Source: Methylibium rhizosphaerae (GTDB taxonomy: Bacteria > Pseudomonadota > Gammaproteobacteria > Burkholderiales > Burkholderiaceae_C). From it: a stretch of 64,000 nucleotides of DNA. The notes beneath the pieces were generated by a model. The model did not search any database. It had not been told where the DNA came from and saw nothing but the letters and a program-made list of their open reading frames with translations. Shown here in pieces: positions 17,278 through 26,196 of this stretch (its first letter is position 1; every line of letters begins with the position of its first letter). The stretch covers positions 145,485 through 209,484 of the forward strand of contig NZ_SWAR01000006.1 of assembly GCF_006386545.1 (NCBI RefSeq). Direction: 5' to 3'. The position numbers and the translations under genes are program-made.

Positions 17278-18201
17278 ATGGCTGCTCGCTCCATTGCAAC
17301 GCTGTCGCTCAGCTTCGGCCTCGTGTCGATTCCCGTGAAGGTGTATTCGGCCACCGAGAGTTCGGGCGGCGTGCACTTCAACCTGCTGCACAACTGCGGC
17401 TCGCGGCTCAAGCAGCAGTACGTGTGCCTCAAGGAAGGCGTGGTGGTCGAGCGTGCCGAGATGATCAAGGGCTACGAGTTCGACAAGGACCGCTACGTCA
17501 CCTTCACCTCCGACGAGCTGAAGGCGCTGGAGGAATCCGCGCGTCACACCATCGACATCATCTCGTTCATTCCGCTGGCGGCGGTGGACCCGATCTACTA
17601 CGACAAGGCCTATTACCTCGCGCCCGACAAGCGCGGCGCCAAGCCCTATGGCCTGCTGATGCAGGCCATGCGCGAGAGCGGCCGCTGCGCACTGGCGCGG
17701 TGGGTGTGGAAGGGCAAGCAGTACGTGGTGCAGGTGCGCCCGGGTGAAGACGGCCTGATCCTGCAGCAGCTGCTCTATGCCGATGAGGTGCGCTCGATGA
17801 AGGAGCTCGACATCGAGAAGGCCGACATCGCCAAGCCCGAGCTGCAGCTCGCGCTGCAGCTCATCGACCAGATCTCGGCCGACACCTACGAGCCCGAGGA
17901 ATTCAAGGACGACGAGAAGCAGCGCGTGCTCGCCGCCATCGACAAGAAGATCGAGGGCAAGGCCATCGTCGAGGCGGAGCCGCGTGCCGACGAGGGCGGT
18001 GGCGGCCAGATCATCGACCTGACCGAAGCGCTGCGGGCCAGCCTCAAGGGCAAGAAGGCCGCCGCGCCGGCGCCGGCCAAGGCCAGGGAGCCGGAGGTCG
18101 TGGCCGAGGCGCCAAAGGAGCGCAAGGGCGCCAAGCGCGCCACCGCTGGCGCGCCTGCCGCCGCTGAAGCCGCGCCCGCGCGCGCCCGTGCCAGGAAGTG
18201 A
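17278..18201 (+). CDS. ku: bacterial Ku protein (end joining)
   Basis: A 307-residue Ku homodimer subunit. It begins MAARSIATLSLSFGLVSIPVKVYSATE, the standard Ku N-terminus. The core includes KGYEFDKDRYVTFTSDELKALE and LQQLLYADEVR. The C-terminus (from about residue 245) is a lysine, alanine and proline rich basic tail like those of Ku proteins that help DNA bridging and LigD recruitment. The start at 17278 is preceded by AAGGAAGG. It follows ligD by 93 bp and overlaps the next gene. Confidence 0.96.
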   Translation: MAARSIATLSLSFGLVSIPVKVYSATESSGGVHFNLLHNCGSRLKQQYVCLKEGVVVERAEMIKGYEFDKDRYVTFTSDELKALEESARHTIDIISFIPLAAVDPIYYDKAYYLAPDKRGAKPYGLLMQAMRESGRCALARWVWKGKQYVVQVRPGEDGLILQQLLYADEVRSMKELDIEKADIAKPELQLALQLIDQISADTYEPEEFKDDEKQRVLAAIDKKIEGKAIVEAEPRADEGGGGQIIDLTEALRASLKGKKAAAPAPAKAREPEVVAEAPKERKGAKRATAGAPAAAEAAPARARARK

Positions 18202-19043
18202 CGCCGCCCCAGCGGATGGAGACCTACAGCCTGCGCGACATCCAGTCGATGCTCGGCATCTCCAAGGCCGTGATCGGCGGCCTCATCGACGCAGGTTTCG
18301 TGACCCCCAGCCGCGGCCCGCGGCGCGAGTACCGCTTCACCTTCCAGGACGTGGTGCTGCTGCGCACCGCGCACAGCCTGCAGAGCGCGCAGATCGCTCC
18401 ACGCAAGATCGTGAGCGCCCTGAAGCGGCTGCGCAGCACGCTGCCGGCCGAGCTGCCGCTGACCGGCCTGCGCATCAGCGCGGTCGGCAGCGAGGTGGCG
18501 GTGCGCGAAGGCGGTGCCCAGTGGCGGGCCGATTCCGGCCAGCTGCTGATGGACTTCGAGGTGAAGCCTGCGTCGCCGAAGGACGGCGCCGCGGCGGTGA
18601 GCTTCCTGTCTCGCGAATCAGCCGCGGCACCGAGGTCCGCGCGAGACTGGTTCGACGACGGCGTCGCGCTCGAAGGCCGGGGCGATCTCGCAGGCGCAGA
18701 GCGTGCCTACCGTTGCGCCATCGAGGCCGACCCGGCCGACGTGGACCCGGTGCTCAACCTGGGCGTGATGCTGTGCGACGCCGGCCGCTGCAAGGACGCG
18801 ATCGGGTTGAACGAACAGGCACTGCGCCACCACCCCGGCGAGCCGCTGCTGCACTTCAACCTGGCGGTGGCGCTGGAGGACGCGAAGCGTTTCGACGAGG
18901 CGCTGGCCGCCTACGAGCAGTGCCTGCGGCTGCAGCGCGACTTCGCCGACGCGCATTTCAATGCCGCGCGGTTGCATGAGCAGCTGGGGCATGCCACGAA
19001 GGCGATCCGGCACTACTCGGAATACCGGAGGTTGCAGCGGTAG
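18198..19043 (+). CDS. MerR-type helix-turn-helix protein fused to TPR repeats
   Basis: A 281-residue protein. The N-terminus (about 7-75) is a MerR-like winged helix: YSLRDIQSMLGISKAVIGGLIDAGFVTPSRGPRREYRFTFQDVVLLRTA. After a linker, residues 155-275 form about three tetratricopeptide repeats (ARDWFDDGVALEGRGDLAGAERAYRCAIEADP and following). A GTG at 18198 overlaps the ku stop; an ATG at 18216 also gives a full protein. No effector-binding domain or metal ligands are visible. Coupling to ku suggests that it regulates or assists the end-joining genes (inference). Confidence 0.8.
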   Translation: MTPPQRMETYSLRDIQSMLGISKAVIGGLIDAGFVTPSRGPRREYRFTFQDVVLLRTAHSLQSAQIAPRKIVSALKRLRSTLPAELPLTGLRISAVGSEVAVREGGAQWRADSGQLLMDFEVKPASPKDGAAAVSFLSRESAAAPRSARDWFDDGVALEGRGDLAGAERAYRCAIEADPADVDPVLNLGVMLCDAGRCKDAIGLNEQALRHHPGEPLLHFNLAVALEDAKRFDEALAAYEQCLRLQRDFADAHFNAARLHEQLGHATKAIRHYSEYRRLQR

Positions 19044-19113
19044 GGCGGCGCTGGTGCGTTGGCCTCAGCCGCGTCATGCGAGACCAGGTGAGTGCTACCG
19101 GGCTGCAAGGGGA

Positions 19114-19136
19114 ACGGCCCGCGCAGGGTGGGCCGT
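19114..19136 (-). terminator. possible terminator after ahpF
   Basis: An inverted repeat ACGGCCC...GGGCCGT with a 9-base loop lies 26 bases after the ahpF stop on the minus strand. The run after it is TTCCCCTT, only partly T-rich. It also lies after the plus-strand MerR-TPR gene and could serve both directions. Confidence 0.4.
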
Positions 19137-19161
19137 CCGGGAGCGGTGCCGGGTCCTCGGC

Positions 19162-20733
19162 TTACTGCACCGGCGCCGGCGTGCGGATGAGGTGGTCGAA
19201 CGCCGACAGCGCCGCCTTCGAGCCCTCGCCGCTGGCCACGATGATCTGCTTGTAGGGCACCGTGGTCACGTCGCCGGCGGCAAACACGCCGGGCAGGCTG
19301 GTGGCGCCGCGCGCATCGACCACGATCTCGCCGTGCTTGCTGAGTTCGAGCGTGCCCTTGAGCCATTCGGTGTTGGGCACCAGGCCGATCTGCACGAACA
19401 CGCCGGCCAGCTCGATCTGCTGCTCGGTGCCGGTGACCCGGTCCTTGAAGCGCAGGCCGGTGACCTTCTGGCCGTCGCCGACGATCTCGGTGGTCTGCGC
19501 GTTCACGTGCACCTTCACGTTCGGCAGGCTGTGCAGCTTCTTCACCAGCACCGCGTCCGCCTTCAGCTGGTCGGCGAACTCGATCAGCGTCACGTGCTCC
19601 ACGATGCCGGCCAGGTCGATGGCTGCCTCGACGCCGGAGTTGCCGCCGCCGATCACCGCCACCTTCTTGCCCTTGAACAGCGGGCCGTCGCAGTGCGGGC
19701 AATAGGCCACGCCCTTGGTCTTGTATTCCTGCTCGCCCGGCACGTTGACGTTGCGCCAGCGCGCACCGGTGGCCAGCACGACCGAGCGGCCCTTCAACTC
19801 GCCGCCGTTGGCCAGCTTCACGGTGGCATAGCCGCCGGGCTCCGGCGCGGCTTCGAGGCCGGCCACGCGCTGGTTGTTCATCACGTCGACCTCGTAGGCG
19901 CGCACGTGCGCCTCCAGCGCCGCAGCGAACTTCGGGCCTTCGGTTTCCTTCACCGAGATGAAGTTCTCGATGCCCAGCGTGTCCAGCGTCTGGCCGCCGA
20001 AACGCTCGGCCACGATGCCGGTGCGGATGCCCTTGCGCGCGGCATACACCGCGGCCGCGGCGCCAGCGGGGCCAGCGCCCACGATCAGCACGTCGAACGG
20101 CTCCTTGGTGGAGAGCTTCGCGGCCTCGCGCCTGGCGGCGCCGGTGTCCACCTTGGCCAGGATCTCGGCCAGCTCCATGCGGCCGGAGGCGAACGGCTGG
20201 CCGTTCAGATAGACGCTCGGCACGGCCATGATCTGGCGCTCCTCGACCTCGGCCTGGAACAGGCCGCCGTCGATGGCGACATGGCGCACGCGCGGGTTGA
20301 GCACCGCCATCAGGTTCAAGGCCTGCACGACGTCGGGGCAGTTGTGGCAGGTCAGCGACATGTAGGTCTCGAAGACGAAGTCGCCGTCGAGCGCCTTGAT
20401 CTGCTCGATCACGTCGGCCTCGACCTTGGGCGGGTGGCCGCCGGCCTGCAGCAGCGCGAGCACGAGCGAGGTGAACTCGTGGCCCATCGGGATGGCGGCG
20501 AAGCGCACGCCCATGCCGGCGCCGGCGCGGCTGATGCTGAACGAGGGGCGGCGGGTGTCATCGCCGTCGAAGCGCGCGCTGATCCTGGCCGGCGCGATGG
20601 CGGCAATCTCTTCCAGCAGCTCGCGCATTTCCTGCGAGGCCGGACGATCATCGAGGCTGGCCACCAGCTCGATCGGCTGGCTGATGCGCTCGAAGTAGGC
20701 CTGGAGCTGGGTCTTGGTGGCGGCGTCCAACAT
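19162..20733 (-). CDS. ahpF: alkyl hydroperoxide reductase subunit F
   Basis: A 523-residue flavoprotein disulfide reductase. The N-terminal double thioredoxin-like domain carries LTCHNCPD (Cys129/Cys132), the pair that reduces AhpC. FAD binding is seen in [22 protein letters not shown], the NADH site in [19 protein letters not shown], and the redox pair in [11 protein letters not shown]. The C-terminal FAD motif is [12 protein letters not shown]. Length matches E. coli AhpF (521). It lies 179 bp downstream of ahpC in the same direction. Confidence 0.97.
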   Translation of the reverse strand: MLDAATKTQLQAYFERISQPIELVASLDDRPASQEMRELLEEIAAIAPARISARFDGDDTRRPSFSISRAGAGMGVRFAAIPMGHEFTSLVLALLQAGGHPPKVEADVIEQIKALDGDFVFETYMSLTCHNCPDVVQALNLMAVLNPRVRHVAIDGGLFQAEVEERQIMAVPSVYLNGQPFASGRMELAEILAKVDTGAARREAAKLSTKEPFDVLIVGAGPAGAAAAVYAARKGIRTGIVAERFGGQTLDTLGIENFISVKETEGPKFAAALEAHVRAYEVDVMNNQRVAGLEAAPEPGGYATVKLANGGELKGRSVVLATGARWRNVNVPGEQEYKTKGVAYCPHCDGPLFKGKKVAVIGGGNSGVEAAIDLAGIVEHVTLIEFADQLKADAVLVKKLHSLPNVKVHVNAQTTEIVGDGQKVTGLRFKDRVTGTEQQIELAGVFVQIGLVPNTEWLKGTLELSKHGEIVVDARGATSLPGVFAAGDVTTVPYKQIIVASGEGSKAALSAFDHLIRTPAPVQ

Positions 20734-20836
20734 GGCGTCGTGTCCTTTCGGTGCTTCTATTCGGGCGAGGTCGTTCCGACCCCCTCGAAAGCACCCGCCG
20801 GCACGGCCGCGGGCGCTTTCAACGAGGCCTGAGAGG

Positions 20837-20861
20837 CCTGCCCCGGTGCGGCCGGGGCAGG
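20837..20861 (-). terminator. perfect hairpin between ahpC and ahpF
   Basis: CCTGCCCCGG and CCGGGGCAGG form a perfect 10-bp stem with a 5-base loop (TGCGG), 52 bases after the ahpC stop and upstream of ahpF. No T-run follows on the minus strand, so it is more likely a partial terminator or an RNA-stabilising stem that lowers ahpF relative to ahpC than a strong stop. Confidence 0.5.
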
Positions 20862-20912
20862 GCTTTCGGCGAGGCCGGCATCAAGCCGGCCCGGGTTTGC
20901 GTCACTGCTCGA

Positions 20913-21476
20913 TCAGATCTTGCCGACGAGGTCCAGCGACGGAGCGATGGTCTTGGCGCCTTCGTTCCACTTGGCCGGGCACACCTGGCCGGGGTTCTTG
21001 GCGACGTACTGGGCAGCCTTCAGCTTGCGCAGGGTTTCCTTCACGTCACGGGCGATCGCGTTGTCGTGGATCTCGGCGGTCTTGATCACGCCTTCGGGGT
21101 TGATCACGAACGTGCCGCGCAGCGCCAGGCCCTCTTCGGGGATGTGCACGCCGAAGGCGTTGGTCAGCGCGTGGGTCGGGTCGCCCACCAGCGGGAACTT
21201 GGCCTTGCCCACGGCCGGGGAGGTCTCGTGCCACACCTTGTGCGAGAAGTGCGTGTCGGTCGTGACGATGTAGACCTCGGCTTCAGCCTTCTGGAACTCG
21301 GCGTAGTGCTCGGCGGCGTCTTCCACTTCGGTCGGGCAGTTGAAGGTGAAGGCGGCCGGCATGAAGATCAGCACGGACCACTTGCCCTTCAGGGTCTGCT
21401 CGGTCACTTCGACGAACTTGCCGTTGTGGAAGGCTTGGGCTTTGAACGGCTGGACTTGGGTATTGATCAGCGACAT
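20913..21476 (-). CDS. ahpC: alkyl hydroperoxide reductase subunit C (peroxiredoxin)
   Basis: A 187-residue typical 2-Cys peroxiredoxin, exactly the usual AhpC length. The peroxidatic cysteine is Cys47 in AAFTFNCPTE (most relatives have FTFVCPTE). The resolving cysteine lies in NPGQVCPAKW near the C-terminus. It reduces hydrogen peroxide and organic hydroperoxides and is recycled by AhpF, encoded just downstream. The ATG at 21476 has a GAGAGAAG-type site upstream. No OxyR gene lies nearby in this window. Confidence 0.97.
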   Translation of the reverse strand: MSLINTQVQPFKAQAFHNGKFVEVTEQTLKGKWSVLIFMPAAFTFNCPTEVEDAAEHYAEFQKAEAEVYIVTTDTHFSHKVWHETSPAVGKAKFPLVGDPTHALTNAFGVHIPEEGLALRGTFVINPEGVIKTAEIHDNAIARDVKETLRKLKAAQYVAKNPGQVCPAKWNEGAKTIAPSLDLVGKI

Positions 21477-21640
21477 GTGGCTTCTCTCGTTGGGTTGATT
21501 GCGGAAAGCGATGGAAACAACGGGTGCCATTGTGCCCATCAACCGGCGGCCTGGCGATTGGAATCGCAGGTCGCACCGATTGGCAGCTTCTATGGCCCCT
21601 GGATCCGTGACCGGCAAGGTGAGTGCCGGCCGGCGCCGGT

Positions 21641-22528
21641 TCAACCCAGGGTGACCGCCACCTGCCGCGCCACCTCGGCATGCGCCGCCTCCAGTTCGGC
21701 CATCGGCCGGCTCGACCCGCTCAGATAGACGGCCAGCACCAGCGGCTGCCGCCCGGCGGGCCAGGCCACCGCGACGTCGTTGACCGAGCCGTTGGCGCCG
21801 GTGCCGGTCTTGTCGCCCACCCGCCAGTCGGCCGGCAGGCCGGCGCGCAGGCGGCGGTACCCGGTGCTGGCGGCCTCGATCCACCGGCGCAACTGCTCGC
21901 GGGATGCATCCGTCAGCGGCGAATCGGCGGCAAACAGCCGGGCGGTGGTGCTGGCCATTGCGCGCGGGCTGGAGGTGTCGCGCGGGTCGCCTGCGATGTT
22001 GCTGTTGAGCGCCGGCTCGTTGCGGTCCAGCCGCGTGACCTTGTCGCCGACCTGCCCGCGCAGCCAGCCGGTCAGGCCCTTCGGGCCCGCCACCAACGGC
22101 AGCAGCAGATTGGCGGCGGCGTTGTCGCTCACCGTCACCGTGGCCTCGCACGCTTCGGTGACGGTGATGAACCCCTGCTCGACCCGGGGAGCCGTCACCG
22201 GCGAATGGTTCACCAGGTCGGCCGCCGTCACCCGCAGGCGCTGGTCGAGCGTTGCGCGTCCCTGGTCCACCCGATGCAGGACCGCGGCGGCCAGCAGCAG
22301 CTTGAAGGTGGAGCACATCGCAAACCGCTCGTCGGCGCGCCAGGCAAGCGAGCGGCCGCTGGCCGTGTCGAAGGCAAACACGCCCAGGCGGCCGCCGATG
22401 GCCTGCTCGATGGAGCGCAGCGGCTTGTCGGCGGCGGCGACGGCGCGGGCCGGCAGCAGGGCGCCGAAACCGGCACAGGCGGCGCCGGCCAGCAGGGATC
22501 GGCGGGTGGTGGGATGCGAGATCGTCAT
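21641..22528 (-). CDS. class A beta-lactamase with Tat-type signal
   Basis: A 295-residue serine beta-lactamase. Motifs in order: catalytic STFK (Ser73, Lys76), SDN (134-136), the omega-loop EPALN (Glu171 to Asn175) and KTG (240-242). The N-terminus TTRRSLLAGAACAGFGALLPARAVA has twin arginines followed by a hydrophobic stretch, suggesting folded export through Tat. The residue before the catalytic serine is Cys72, but no matching cysteine follows KTG, so the carbapenemase-type disulfide is absent. A likely intrinsic chromosomal enzyme; no AmpR-like LysR gene is adjacent. The divergent neighbour starts 90 bp away. Confidence 0.93.
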   Translation of the reverse strand: MTISHPTTRRSLLAGAACAGFGALLPARAVAAADKPLRSIEQAIGGRLGVFAFDTASGRSLAWRADERFAMCSTFKLLLAAAVLHRVDQGRATLDQRLRVTAADLVNHSPVTAPRVEQGFITVTEACEATVTVSDNAAANLLLPLVAGPKGLTGWLRGQVGDKVTRLDRNEPALNSNIAGDPRDTSSPRAMASTTARLFAADSPLTDASREQLRRWIEAASTGYRRLRAGLPADWRVGDKTGTGANGSVNDVAVAWPAGRQPLVLAVYLSGSSRPMAELEAAHAEVARQVAVTLG

Positions 22529-22617
22529 GGTGTTCGAGTCCGGTGGTGATGGATGGGGCCTGCAGCATCGGCGGCCGCCACGCGGCCTGCAATCGCGCTC
22601 GACATAACATTCATCAC

Positions 22618-24174
22618 ATGCAGAACGTTGATCACACCATGCCTGAACATCGCTTGCCCGGCATTGACGTGCAGTTGCAGCGGCCCTTTGCCGTGCAGGA
22701 GCGTCCCTGCGGCCGCCTGGTGGTCTGGCTGCTGGCCGCCACGGCGACGCGGGCCCTGTCCGCGAATGGCTCGGTGAGCGCACAGGAGCTCGCAGCCCAG
22801 GTGGGATCCGCCTCCGCGGCGCCCATGGCGGTGAGCCGTGCGTTCGGCTTTCTCGCGCAGTGCGGCCTGGCCATCGGATGGGGCGCCGACACCACGCAGG
22901 ACCCGGCGACGCTGGCGCTGCGCGGCCGTGCCCGGGGGCCTTTCTGGATGCCGGTGCAGACCGCTCGCCGGCTGCGCTTCCTGATGGGAGACCGACCTGC
23001 CTCGGTGCAGGAGCTGGCACGGCTGGCCGGGGCCCCGGCCTCTTCCAGGCAAGGCCCTGCGGCAAGCCCGGCCGAGGCCGACGTGGGGGACCTCGATCGC
23101 TGGTACGCCCTGCTCGACGCACGCCAGCGCAGCGAGGAAGGCGGCGGTGGCGCGGCGGCATCGCCGTGGCTGCAGGAGTTGCGCTATGCGCCGCATGAGC
23201 GGCTCGCGCTGGCTTGGGCCCGCTTCCATGCGGCGCGGCAGGCGCGCCGCGCCGGCGACGTGGCCGAGGCCCGGCGCGGGCTGCAGGCGCTGGTTCGCGA
23301 GCTGCATCCCGCACGAGGCGAGCGCGAGCAGGCGGCGCTCGCGCTGGCACGCATCGGCCTCGTCTGGTGCGACCACCAGGTGCGGCGCCTGGCGCAGGCC
23401 GAGGCCGGGCTGGAACGGCTGGCGGCCGAGGCGCGGCACGAGGGCGGCGCGGTCTGGCGCATGAACTCGCGCATCGCCTGCGAATTCCACAACCTGCGGG
23501 CGCTCATCGTGAGGGCCCGGCTGCTCGAGGGCGGCGCCGGGCCGGCCGCCAGGGCCGCCCAGGTGCGCGGCGTGCTCGCAGACCTGCGCACGGCGCTGAT
23601 CTGCGCGGTGGAAAGCGATGCGTTCACGCTGCTCGAAAGCGTGGCTGCCAACCTGGGCTACACGCTGTGGCTGCTCGAGGCCTGGCTGCCGCCCGAGGTG
23701 GCGGGCCGCGGCACACGCATGGAGGCGCTGCGCTGGATGCTCCTGAGCGAATGGCTGTGCCAGCGCCACGGCCTCGCGGCCGGCTCGCCCTGGAACCTCA
23801 TCAATGTGTGCCGGGTCGCGCGCGGCGCCGGCCATGCGGCCGATCAGGCCCACCTGCCGCCGCTGCCGCTGGCGCGCGTGCGCGAAGGCCTCGGCGTGAC
23901 CGCGAGCCTGCTCGGGCCGCCGGCACAGGTGAGGCACTGGGCCGACGTGACCGCGGCCCTTGCCGCCAGTGCGCGGGCGCAGGCCAGCGAGTACACCCCG
24001 GTGCAGCAGGTGGCCGCACTGGTCGAACACGCCTGGCAGCTGGCGGCCCGGGGCGGCGGCAGCGCCGAACTGCAGGCAGTGCGGGCCGACGTGCTGGAGC
24101 GCCTGCCCAGGCTCGCTGGCGTGGACCGGCGGTTCTTCCGCCACGAGATCGATGGGGCCGCGCCGGCCCTCTGA
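22618..24174 (+). CDS. uncharacterised 518-residue cytoplasmic protein, possible N-terminal HTH
   Basis: A protein with no signal peptide or membrane segment. Residues about 25-90 (CGRLVVWLLAATATRALSANGSVSAQELAAQVGSASAAPMAVSRAFGFL) look like a winged-helix or helix-turn-helix segment. The rest is alanine, arginine and leucine rich and strongly helical, with repeated R-E-A-L patterns resembling degenerate TPR-like helices. The ATG at 22618 is used; another lies at 22639. It is divergent from the beta-lactamase across a 90-bp, comparatively AT-rich gap, so it might regulate it. No family recognised; real-gene status rests on length and the standard codon pattern. Confidence 0.6.
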   Translation: MQNVDHTMPEHRLPGIDVQLQRPFAVQERPCGRLVVWLLAATATRALSANGSVSAQELAAQVGSASAAPMAVSRAFGFLAQCGLAIGWGADTTQDPATLALRGRARGPFWMPVQTARRLRFLMGDRPASVQELARLAGAPASSRQGPAASPAEADVGDLDRWYALLDARQRSEEGGGGAAASPWLQELRYAPHERLALAWARFHAARQARRAGDVAEARRGLQALVRELHPARGEREQAALALARIGLVWCDHQVRRLAQAEAGLERLAAEARHEGGAVWRMNSRIACEFHNLRALIVRARLLEGGAGPAARAAQVRGVLADLRTALICAVESDAFTLLESVAANLGYTLWLLEAWLPPEVAGRGTRMEALRWMLLSEWLCQRHGLAAGSPWNLINVCRVARGAGHAADQAHLPPLPLARVREGLGVTASLLGPPAQVRHWADVTAALAASARAQASEYTPVQQVAALVEHAWQLAARGGGSAELQAVRADVLERLPRLAGVDRRFFRHEIDGAAPAL

Positions 24175-24251
24175 ACCGGCTGCAATGTGTGACAAGCGCA
24201 CGCGGTGGCCGCGCTATCCTCGCGGGGTCTTTGTTGCCAAGAGGGGCTTCG

Positions 24252-24722
24252 ATGTCACACCTTCTCTCCGCTCGCCTGGCGAGTTCGCTGCTGATCGGCC
24301 TGTTCGCTGCGCTGCCGGCGCTGGCCGGCAGCATTCCGTCGTCGGCTTCGAGCGCGGCGTCCGACTCGGTCGGCAGCGTGTCGGATTCGCTGAGCGGCTC
24401 CAGCAAGAGTTCGTCCGAAGACAACAAGGTGGCCGAGGGCGACTACCGGGTGATCCAGGTTGCGGCGCTCGACGGCCGCCCCGGCATGCTGCGCGTGACG
24501 ATGCGCGCGGTCGATCGCGCCGGCACCGACGGCGGCGAGCTCACGCTCGACCTGCCGCAGAACGCGCTCAAGCAGCGCATGCTGGCCGGCGGCGACGTGG
24601 TCAGCGCGCGCCAGCGCGCCTATGGCTACGAGTTCGCGCATGCCGACACCCGCCAGGCGTTCTTCCTGGTGCTGGCCGACGACTGGTATCGCGACCTGCA
24701 GTCGCGCCCCGTGACGCTCTGA
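24252..24722 (+). CDS. small secreted serine-rich protein
   Basis: A 156-residue protein. The signal peptide HLLSARLASSLLIGLFAALPALA cleaves before GSIPSS. A serine-rich linker (about residues 28-58) precedes a folded part beginning VAEGDYRVIQVAALDGRPGMLRVTMRA and ending FFLVLADDWYRDLQ. The ATG follows GAGGGG at 24241-24246. It is immediately followed by the DUF2145 gene and the two are probably co-transcribed. Function unknown. Confidence 0.7.
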   Translation: MSHLLSARLASSLLIGLFAALPALAGSIPSSASSAASDSVGSVSDSLSGSSKSSSEDNKVAEGDYRVIQVAALDGRPGMLRVTMRAVDRAGTDGGELTLDLPQNALKQRMLAGGDVVSARQRAYGYEFAHADTRQAFFLVLADDWYRDLQSRPVTL

Positions 24723-24724
24723 GC

Positions 24725-25630
24725 TTGCTGCGCTCCTGTCTGGTGGCCGCCTGCCTGGCGGCCGGCGCCGCGGCCGTGCCCGCCGCGGCGGAGTCGCTGC
24801 AGCTGTGCGACCGTTCGCCGCCCATGACGGCGCAGCAGCAGGACAAGCTGCTGCGCTTCGCCGCACTCGTGCGGCAGGAGCTCGATGCCTCCGGCGCCCG
24901 GCTGGCGCTGGTGGCGCGCTCCGGTCTCGACCTGGACCGTTTCGCGGTGCGCTATTCGCATGCCGGCCTCAGCCTGAAGGCCAACCGCAACACGCCCTGG
25001 TCGGTGCGGCAGCTCTACTATTCGTGCGACGAGCGGCGGCCACGGCTGTTCGACCAGGGCCTGCCGGGTTTCCTGTTCGGCACCGACGACCCGACGCTGG
25101 GCTACATCTCGGTGGTGTTGCTGCCCGACGAGCCGGCTGCGGCACTGGAGGCGGCCGCGCTCGACAACGCGCGGGCGTTGCGGCTGCTCGCCGCCACCTA
25201 CAGCGCCAACGCCTACCCGTGGAGCCTGCGCTACCAGAACTGCAACCAGTGGGTGGCCGAGTTGCTGGCGGCGGCCTGGGGTGGGTTCTCCGATGGCGAC
25301 GACCTGCGCGCCCAGGCCCAGCACTGGCTGAACCTGCAGGGTTATGAACCGCCGCCGGTGGACGTGGGCTCGCACCTGCTGATGTTTGCCGCGCAGTTCG
25401 TGCCCTTCGTGCACCTGGACGACCACCCCGAGGCCGACCGCTTCGCGCTGAAGCTGCGCGTCAGCCTGCCGGCTGCGATCGAAGGCTTCGTGCACCAGCG
25501 GCTGCCGGCCGCGCAGCGGCTGGAGTTCTGCCACGACGGCGCGCGCATGGTGATGCGCCGCGGCTGGGGGGCGCCCCTGCCCGATGGCTGCCGGCCCGAG
25601 GCCGGCGACACCGTCATCGCGCTGGACTGA
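24725..25630 (+). CDS. DUF2145 family secreted protein
   Basis: About 301 residues. The best start is a TTG at 24725, two bases after the previous stop, because it gives a clean signal peptide LRSCLVAACLAAGAAAVPAAAES; no ATG exists there in frame. The rest matches the DUF2145 family as I remember it: RYSHAGLSLKANRNTPWSVRQLYYSCDE, YQNCNQWVAELLA and FVPFVHLDDHPEAD. The NCNQW segment and the paired histidines recall papain-like or NlpC-like peptidase folds, but that is speculation. It ends overlapping the 3' end of phnN, which is on the other strand. Confidence 0.75.
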   Translation: MLRSCLVAACLAAGAAAVPAAAESLQLCDRSPPMTAQQQDKLLRFAALVRQELDASGARLALVARSGLDLDRFAVRYSHAGLSLKANRNTPWSVRQLYYSCDERRPRLFDQGLPGFLFGTDDPTLGYISVVLLPDEPAAALEAAALDNARALRLLAATYSANAYPWSLRYQNCNQWVAELLAAAWGGFSDGDDLRAQAQHWLNLQGYEPPPVDVGSHLLMFAAQFVPFVHLDDHPEADRFALKLRVSLPAAIEGFVHQRLPAAQRLEFCHDGARMVMRRGWGAPLPDGCRPEAGDTVIALD

Positions 25631-26192
25631 CGCAGCGCCACCAGGCCTGCAGGCGCTGCGCGGCAGCCCGCACGTCGCCGGTGTTGTGCACCACGAAGTC
25701 CGCGTTCGAGGGCGGCACCAGTCGAGCCAGGCGTGCCTGCACCGCCGCTGCGTCTTCGCGGGCCCTGTGCGCCAGGCGCTGCGCCAGCAGGGGCGCGGGC
25801 GCGGTGATCTCCACCACCCGTGCGGCCGGCGCCGCGGCGAGCAGCGCCGGCAGGTGCGCACGCGATGCGTTGACGACCACCCAGCGGCCCTGCTGCAGCG
25901 GCTGCAGGTCGCGCGAGCGCACGCCGTAGAACAGGCCGTGCGCCTGCCAGTGCAGCACCAGCTCGCCGGCGTTGCGCAATGCGATGAAGGTGGCTTCGTC
26001 CACCGGCTCGTGGGCCTCGCCGCCCGGGTCTGCGGCGCGGGTGATCACGCGCCGCGCATGGTGGGGGGCCATCGCCTCACCGTAGGCCGACGACAGCAGC
26101 AGGGCGCGCCACGCGTTCAGCACGCTGTCCTTGCCGGCGCCCGAGGGGCCCACCACCGCCAGCAGGCGTTCGCTGTGGGCGATGGGCTGCAT
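25614..26192 (-). CDS. phnN: ribose 1,5-bisphosphate phosphokinase PhnN
   Basis: A 192-residue P-loop kinase. Walker A is GPSGAGKDS at about residues 14-22, followed by a guanylate-kinase-like body (RRVITRAADPGGEAHEPVDEATF, LHWQAHGLFYGV). It phosphorylates ribose 1,5-bisphosphate to PRPP, the last step that recycles the ribose of C-P lyase intermediates. The ATG at 26192 is used; a GTG at 26204 would overlap the upstream stop by 8 bp and is equally possible. Third gene after phnF and the 2H-phosphoesterase-like gene. Confidence 0.92.
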   Translation of the reverse strand: MQPIAHSERLLAVVGPSGAGKDSVLNAWRALLLSSAYGEAMAPHHARRVITRAADPGGEAHEPVDEATFIALRNAGELVLHWQAHGLFYGVRSRDLQPLQQGRWVVVNASRAHLPALLAAAPAARVVEITAPAPLLAQRLAHRAREDAAAVQARLARLVPPSNADFVVHNTGDVRAAAQRLQAWWRCVSPAR

Positions 26193-26196
26193 GCCG

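Noticed and set aside
18198..19043. MerR-TPR protein as a metal-responsive MerR
   Set aside because: No cysteine-rich metal-binding loop or coiled-coil dimer helix is present after the winged helix.
21641..22528. Beta-lactamase as a carbapenemase
   Set aside because: It has a cysteine before the active serine, but no partner cysteine after KTG, so the disulfide typical of class A carbapenemases cannot form. Spectrum cannot be read from sequence.
22525..24201. A 558-codon minus-strand frame opposite the 22618-24174 gene
   Set aside because: Both frames are long, so the choice matters. The minus frame is His/Gln/Arg rich and would run into the beta-lactamase start. The plus frame has balanced helical composition and sits in a proper divergent arrangement, so I kept the plus frame, with moderate confidence.
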